From Dyella sp. C11 (lineage in GTDB: Bacteria > Pseudomonadota > Gammaproteobacteria > Xanthomonadales > Rhodanobacteraceae): a stretch of DNA of 57,530 bases. A program made the translations under genes and the position numbers. This document shows positions 53,429 to 57,530 of this stretch, one piece after another. The notes under the pieces are model-generated. The model worked only from the letters and a program-made list of their open reading frames with translations, was not told the DNA's origin and did not search any database. The stretch is from the NCBI RefSeq assembly GCF_003121485.1, contig NZ_QAVX01000031.1, positions 1 through 57,530 of the forward strand, read 5' to 3'. The stretch's first letter is position 1. The number at the start of each line of letters is the position of its first letter.

Positions 53429-55420
53429 TCAGCGGTTGCTGATGGGCTGCGCAACACCCTTGGCGAGGGCTTCGTCCAGTAGGTGGCTCATCTGCTTCAC
53501 CGCGTCACTGGATGCCGCTTCCTGGCGATGGCTGAGCTCTCGCTGCTTTTCGCTCAGCTGCCGCTGTTCTTCCGAAAGCCTGCGTTGCTCGAGTTGAAGC
53601 GACTTCTGCTCCAGCGCGATTTCGGCGCGTTCGGCAGCAAACGAGGCGCGTTCGCCCTGGCCACTCAATAGCGTGGGTTGCTGCGCTTCACGTTCGGCAA
53701 GCGCCGCTTCGCGTTCGCCGATGCTGGCCAGGCGCTGACCCAGTGCGGCCTCCCGGGCACCAATGCCGCTTTCCTCGCCGCTGATGCGACCTTCTTCGCC
53801 CGACAGTTCACCCTGCTGCTCGGACAGTTGGGTGGTCGCGGCATAAGCGGCGCGAGCACGAGCCACATAGGCCTGATCGCGGATCACGTAGGCGTTGTTG
53901 TCGCGGCGGAACATCACCAGTGGCTGGGATTCGCCGCGCAGGCGCTTGGCCTGTGCCAGGTCTTCCTTGCTGCCGTTGACGATGACCGAGTCCTTGGAGA
54001 GCAACGCGAACCCGTACTGGATGTCGGTGCTGCGGGTGGAGACATCGATGTCGTTGGCGATGAAGCCCGACATGTCCGAGTCGTGCGGCGGCGGAGGTGG
54101 TGGCGGTGGCGGAGCGGGTACCGCAGGCGTCGGCGGGAGGGGCTGCGGTGCCTTCGGTGCGGGCGGCGCTGGCGGCGCGGGTACAGCAGGCACGGCCTTT
54201 GCGCTGGGGGTGGCGTGCATGGCGGGCATCGCTGGCATGGGAGGCGGGACAGACATGCCAGTCGGTTGCTGTGCGGGCTGCACGGGCGCCGCAGGCGGTG
54301 TCGGCGGCGTGGGTGCAATGGTCCATGTCGACGACGTCGACGATGCAGCTGCCGGCGCATCGGCCTTCGCTTCGGTCACGCGATAGGGCAGTACGCCGAT
54401 GGCGGCGACCAACACCACCAGCAGCGCGCTGCGAAGACGCGACGTGGTGCCCTGGTCGCTGAGCTGCAGCATGGTCAGTCGACGCTTCAGGTTGTGGAAC
54501 GTGGGCGATGCACCGGCAAGGCCCGCATGCAGCGGATGGGCCACGCCCAATCGCAACAACAGGCGACCGTAGTCCTGCGGTGCGGCGTCATGTTGCTGCA
54601 CCACTTGCGCATCGCACGCCGCTTCGCGGTTCAACGCGTACTCGCGCATCGCCCACGACACCATCGGGTGAAAGAAGAACAGCCGTTGCGCGATGCCGGG
54701 AATCCATCCCATCCACAAATCACCGCGATGCAGATGCGTCAACTCGTGGGCCAGCGCCAGCGCGGATTCATCGGACGACAGGTTCTGATCGGCGGGAAGC
54801 AGTACCACCGGGCGCCACACGCCACTGACCTGCGGCGAACGAATGGCATCGGAGACGCGCAGGGAGGGGCAGCGCCGCAGTCCCAGAGCGCGGGCCTGTT
54901 CAACACACACGGCCTGCAGCGCGGCATCGTCCAGCGGGCGCGACGCGCGCACTACCGAGCGTGCTTCACGCCAGTGACGCCAGGTGGCGATGGACTGCAC
55001 GATCACGCCTGCCAGCCATAGCGCGAACAGTGCGGACCACCAGCGACTCCACGACGATGCTTCGGTGGCGGCAGGTGCGCTGACGGGTTCGATCGTCACG
55101 CCCGCACTTTCACTGGACGTGCTTCTGCCCTGGCCAAAACCGACAATCTGATGTTCGGCCGGCGCCACCGTGTTGGATGCGACGAAGGTCGTTCGTGCAG
55201 GCGCGGGCGTGAGCAGCGGAATCGACACCGGCGTTGGCAGCAGCAGGCCAAGCAGCAGCTGCACGCCGAGCAGCCACCAGAGCAGCGAACGCGTGGCGGC
55301 AGAAAGCCGCGGCAGATGCCGGTTGAGCAGCCACACGGCGCCGACCAGCAGCGCCGCTTGCAACGACGTCCACGCAAGCCGGCCAACGACTTCCTGTGCG
55401 AGGGGAGCGAGGGCGCTCAT
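53429..55420 (-). CDS. M56 family sensor peptidase (BlaR1/MecR1-like) with proline-rich and coiled-coil tail
   Basis: The 663-aa membrane protein has N-terminal helices and the M56 zinc motif HELTHLHRGD with His225, Glu226 and His229, then REYALNREAACDAQV. BlaR1-type proteins sense a ligand outside the cell and cut the partner repressor. Here the usual C-terminal penicillin-binding sensor is replaced by a Pro/Ala linker (about 370-450), a middle domain (DMSGFIANDIDVSTRSTDI..) and about 100 residues of Glu/Gln/Arg-rich helix with repeats like EREAALAEREAQ and QRRLSEEQRQLSEKQREL, expected to be a coiled coil. It starts 1 nt after the BlaI-type gene's stop. Confidence 0.9.
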   Translation of the reverse strand: MSALAPLAQEVVGRLAWTSLQAALLVGAVWLLNRHLPRLSAATRSLLWWLLGVQLLLGLLLPTPVSIPLLTPAPARTTFVASNTVAPAEHQIVGFGQGRSTSSESAGVTIEPVSAPAATEASSWSRWWSALFALWLAGVIVQSIATWRHWREARSVVRASRPLDDAALQAVCVEQARALGLRRCPSLRVSDAIRSPQVSGVWRPVVLLPADQNLSSDESALALAHELTHLHRGDLWMGWIPGIAQRLFFFHPMVSWAMREYALNREAACDAQVVQQHDAAPQDYGRLLLRLGVAHPLHAGLAGASPTFHNLKRRLTMLQLSDQGTTSRLRSALLVVLVAAIGVLPYRVTEAKADAPAAASSTSSTWTIAPTPPTPPAAPVQPAQQPTGMSVPPPMPAMPAMHATPSAKAVPAVPAPPAPPAPKAPQPLPPTPAVPAPPPPPPPPPHDSDMSGFIANDIDVSTRSTDIQYGFALLSKDSVIVNGSKEDLAQAKRLRGESQPLVMFRRDNNAYVIRDQAYVARARAAYAATTQLSEQQGELSGEEGRISGEESGIGAREAALGQRLASIGEREAALAEREAQQPTLLSGQGERASFAAERAEIALEQKSLQLEQRRLSEEQRQLSEKQRELSHRQEAASSDAVKQMSHLLDEALAKGVAQPISNR

Positions 55421-55421
55421 G

Positions 55422-55808
55422 TCAGGTCTCCTTGCGGCGCGACTGCAGTTGATGCACGAGTGCTTCGAGTTCGGCCAGTTCACGGTCGCTGACGTCCGAG
55501 CGTTCGGACATCCAGGCGACGAAGGGCGATACCGAACCGCTGAGTGTCTTCTCCACGAACTGGCCCACGGCGCTGCGCATGACTTCGCCAGGGCCCGTGG
55601 CCGGGCTGTAGCGATACATGCCGTCGACCTGCTTGCGACGCAGGTACGACTTGCCGCGCAAGCGTTCCATCATGGTCAGCACGGTGGAGCGCGCGAGGCC
55701 GCGCGGCTCACCGAAACCCGATGCCACCTCACCCACCGAAGCGTTGTTGTGTTCGGCGATGTACTGCAGGAGCGCCAGCTCCTGGTCGCCGATGCTTGGC
55801 TTGCCCAT
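55422..55808 (-). CDS. BlaI/MecI/CopY family repressor
   Basis: The 128-aa winged-helix repressor starts MGKPSIGDQELALLQYIAEH and has the recognition region RSTVLTMMERLRGKSYLRRK and a C-terminal dimerisation domain. This is the family partner of M56 sensors and is cleaved when the sensor is activated. The start at 55808 lies just beside two operator palindromes at 55823-55868, so it represses its own operon. It is one nucleotide upstream of the M56 gene and is probably the first gene of the operon with the permeases. Confidence 0.94.
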   Translation of the reverse strand: MGKPSIGDQELALLQYIAEHNNASVGEVASGFGEPRGLARSTVLTMMERLRGKSYLRRKQVDGMYRYSPATGPGEVMRSAVGQFVEKTLSGSVSPFVAWMSERSDVSDRELAELEALVHQLQSRRKET

Positions 55809-55822
55809 GGTCCAGATCCTTG

Positions 55823-55868
55823 TGACTACAACTGTAGTCAAACTACGCCGTGACTACAGTTGTAGTCA
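55823..55868. promoter_or_regulatory. Two BlaI-type operators
   Basis: Two 18-bp dyads TGACTACAACTGTAGTCA (55823-55840) and TGACTACAGTTGTAGTCA (55851-55868) share arms TGACTACA / TGTAGTCA and stand 28 bp apart, just upstream of the BlaI-type gene. The TACA..TGTA core matches known BlaI/MecI operators. This is the clearest regulatory site in the window. Confidence 0.94.
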
Positions 55869-56158
55869 ATAGGCCGGAAGGGTGTCGATTGCGTCAGCGC
55901 TGACTTGTTGCAACGCACCAAAATCGGAGTAGAGTGCGCGCCGTCCTCATCCAACGGCGCGCCTGGAGTGCGCTCACATGAAGGCCCACACGCTACCCAT
56001 GGCTGACCCGATCCCTCCCGCACGGCGACTTCTTCCGCCCACGGGTTAGCCACTCGCTTTTGTCCTGTCCGCTTCCAGTGGTGGCATTCGTGCCACTGGT
56101 GGTTTGCGCAAATGGACGTCCAAACGGCGGTCGCCGTTTCACTCGCTTGGGGAAAACC

Positions 56159-56356
56159 ATGAAGACGCTTGTCGACTGGCTGGCGCGACGGCTATGGCCG
56201 TTCGTGTTCTGCCTGGTGCTGTATGTCGGAGTCATCGGACCGGAACTCATCTCGGCCGCCAGTACGGCGGCAGTCGTTGTCGGCCTGGTGTTGCTGACGC
56301 TGCTGTTGGCTTGGGGCGCCCTGCTGTTGCGCCGCGGTTTCCATCACAAGGACTGA
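56159..56356 (+). CDS. Small membrane protein beside the SPFH gene
   Basis: The 65-aa product has two hydrophobic helices (WPFVFCLVLYVGVIG and TAAVVVGLVLLTLLLAWGALL), a basic loop region and a tail GFHHKD. The ATG at 56159 is preceded by GGGGAAAACC; the frame upstream is longer but does not look coding. It ends 5 bp before the SPFH gene, so the two are co-transcribed. I recognise no family. It may help anchor or assemble the SPFH lipoprotein. Confidence 0.72.
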   Translation: MKTLVDWLARRLWPFVFCLVLYVGVIGPELISAASTAAVVVGLVLLTLLLAWGALLLRRGFHHKD

Positions 56357-56361
56357 TCACC

Positions 56362-57228
56362 ATGAAACGCATGACGAAATTGACGCTGTCGCTTTGCACC
56401 GTGTTGCTGGCCGCCTGTTCCAAGGTGCCGGCGGGCAACGTCGGCGTGAAGTTCCAGATGTACGGCGACGACAAGGGCTCGCTGCAGGAACTGCCGCCCG
56501 GCCGCTACTGGGTGGGCTGGGGCTACGAGCTGTACACGTTCCCCACGTTCACGCAGACCTACACCTTCACGCGTTCCACGTCCGAAGGCCGCCCGACCGA
56601 TGAGTCCATCAGCTTCCAGACGGCCCAAGGCCTGACGGTGAATGCGGACGTGGGCATCACGTACCACATCGACCCGTCGAAGGTAACGCTGATCTTCCAG
56701 AAGTACCGCAAGGGCATCGACGAAATCACGGACGTCTATTTGCGCAACATGATCCGCGACGCACTGGTCAAGGAGGCCGCCAGCCTGGACATCGAATCCG
56801 TCTACGGCAAGGGCAAGGCCAACCTGATCGAGGCGGTGCAGAAGGACGTGAGCGACGAGGTGGGTGCCGTGGGCATCGATGTCGAAAAAATCTACTGGAT
56901 CGGAGAGCTGCGCCTGCCCGAGAACGTGGTGCAGTCGATCAACGCCAAGATCCAGGCCACGCAGATGGCCGAGCAACGCCAGAACGAAGTGGCACAGGCG
57001 AGGGCCGAAGCGGAAAAGGTGGAAGCTGAAGCACAGGGACGTGCACAGGCCCAGATCACGATTGCCGAGGCGGAAGCCAAGGCCATCGAGCTGAAGGGTG
57101 AAGCGCTACGCGCGAATCCCAACATCGTGCAGATGTCGGCGATCGAGAAGTGGGATGGGCATTTGCCGACTTACGCGGGGAGTTCGGCGTTGCCGTTCGT
57201 GAGTCTGGGTAGCGTGCAGGCGAAGTGA
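56362..57228 (+). CDS. SPFH/band-7 domain lipoprotein
   Basis: This 288-aa protein starts with a lipoprotein signal (MKRMTKLTLSLCTVLLAACS; lipobox LLAAC) and continues with an SPFH domain (VGVKFQMYGDDKG, then QGLTVNADVGITYHIDPSKV and LIEAVQKDVSDEVGAVGIDV), followed by a coiled-coil tail (AEQRQNEVAQARAEAEKVEA, EAQGRAQAQITIAEAEAKAI) and a C-terminal IEKWDGHLPTY motif. SPFH proteins assemble into ring-like membrane scaffolds, for example with FtsH. A lipid anchor, not a transmembrane helix, is the less common arrangement. A terminator follows at 57241. Confidence 0.9.
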   Translation: MKRMTKLTLSLCTVLLAACSKVPAGNVGVKFQMYGDDKGSLQELPPGRYWVGWGYELYTFPTFTQTYTFTRSTSEGRPTDESISFQTAQGLTVNADVGITYHIDPSKVTLIFQKYRKGIDEITDVYLRNMIRDALVKEAASLDIESVYGKGKANLIEAVQKDVSDEVGAVGIDVEKIYWIGELRLPENVVQSINAKIQATQMAEQRQNEVAQARAEAEKVEAEAQGRAQAQITIAEAEAKAIELKGEALRANPNIVQMSAIEKWDGHLPTYAGSSALPFVSLGSVQAK

Positions 57229-57240
57229 GTGATGGGGTGG

Positions 57241-57270
57241 GGCGAAGATGGATCTTCGCCTCATCTTTTT
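57241..57270 (+). terminator. Rho-independent terminator of the SPFH operon
   Basis: An 8-bp stem GGCGAAGA / TCTTCGCC with loop TGGA is followed by TCATCTTTTT, 12 bp after the SPFH stop. Confidence 0.88.
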
Positions 57271-57306
57271 CTCCCTCTCCCCTTCGGGGAGAGGGTTGGG
57301 GGTGAG
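57271..57306. repeat. Dispersed palindromic repeat, copy 5
   Basis: CTCCCTCTCCCCTTCGGGGA followed by GAGGGTTGGGGGTGAG; same family as 6925, directly after the SPFH terminator. Confidence 0.88.
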
Positions 57307-57530
57307 TCCCGAAAAGGGGATAAAGGTCGGGTGCTTGCGATACCGTTCCAATCCCTCACCGCCATCCTCGCGATGCCGCAGCTACCCCTCACCGTCATTC
57401 CCGCGCCGACGCCCCTATCCCTCACCGTCATTCCCGCGCCGACGCCCCTATCCTTCACCGTCATTCCCGCGAAGGCGGGAGGCGCTTTTCAACGGCCGAA
57501 GGGCCGGTCATCCAGTGTCTTAGGTGTTGG
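57307..57530. repeat. Tandem array built on the GTCATTCC repeat arm
   Basis: Two exact 33-bp units (57388-57420 and 57421-57453) are followed by a partial third unit from 57454 that continues into the usual GCGAAGGCGGGA form, and preceded by a degenerate copy. Each unit holds CTCACCGTCATTCCCGCG. The window ends in repeat-related sequence with no gene. Confidence 0.85.

Noticed and set aside
57388-57480. Possible short CRISPR array
   Set aside because: The 33-bp units are directly adjacent with no unique spacers, and no cas gene is present.

Overview
The window is high-GC, densely packed bacterial chromosome. Gene content (QueF, BlaI/M56 pair, secreted M61, M1, S9 and Ntn-type peptide hydrolases, MNIO/bufferin genes) and the palindromic intergenic repeats (CCCTCTCCCC..GGGGAGAGGG, GTCATTCC..GGAATCCAG, TGTGGGAGCG..CGCTCCCACA) suggest a gammaproteobacterium of the Xanthomonadales/Lysobacterales, probably Rhodanobacteraceae (Dyella, Luteibacter or Rhodanobacter type). 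That placement is inference; there is no rRNA here. I see no integrase, transposase, phage gene or CRISPR array.

Layout. 1-492: repeat-bearing intergenic DNA with a 7-bp tandem repeat. 493-4001: YhhN (TMEM86-like) and alkylglycerol-monooxygenase-like membrane enzymes, then an amino acid permease. 4012-9948: REP-like palindrome, outer membrane barrel, M61 peptidase, tRNA-Arg(CCG), MBL-fold enzyme, CsbD, HdeD-like protein, lipoprotein. 10088-18566: queF, M1 peptidase, penicillin-acylase-type hydrolase, amidohydrolase, and an NTF2-like / UBP zinc finger / VOC trio.

18582-25888 is the most interesting block. An eight-gene minus-strand operon reads Ohr, four-Cys DUF2282 bufferin precursor, DoxX, alpha/beta hydrolase, six-Cys bufferin-type precursor, MNIO (DUF692) enzyme, DUF2063 partner, and a small exported protein ending in a Cys-x-Cys motif. 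Facing away from it is a thioredoxin-fold protein / OmpR-type regulator / histidine kinase operon. The shared 306-bp control region carries two pairs of GATACA boxes spaced exactly 10 bp. I read this as a metal/redox stress locus that makes modified Cys-rich peptides and may be controlled by its own two-component system.

26046-35384: a hybrid sensor kinase, a small orphan gene, a large autotransporter with 204-bp internal repeats, a cupin and a Gfo/Idh/MocA oxidoreductase. 35831-38216: a signalling module of an unknown 327-aa protein, a COG2229-like small GTPase and two roadblock-type proteins, behind a long structured leader. 38448-49663: aldo/keto reductase with divergent LysR regulator, DUF4239 membrane protein, secreted amidohydrolase, FAD monooxygenase, GST, thioesterase, paired SMR transporter and a DPP-IV-like S9 peptidase. 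49664-50778: a 1.1-kb gene-free repeat mosaic. 50779-55868: BlaI-type repressor with two operators, M56 sensor peptidase with an unusual proline-rich and coiled-coil tail, and two MacB-like permeases without an ATPase. 56159-57228: a small membrane protein and an SPFH-domain lipoprotein, followed by a terminator and tandem repeats.

Gene calls rest on translated sequence, recognisable motifs, ribosome-binding sites and operon geometry. No database search was possible.
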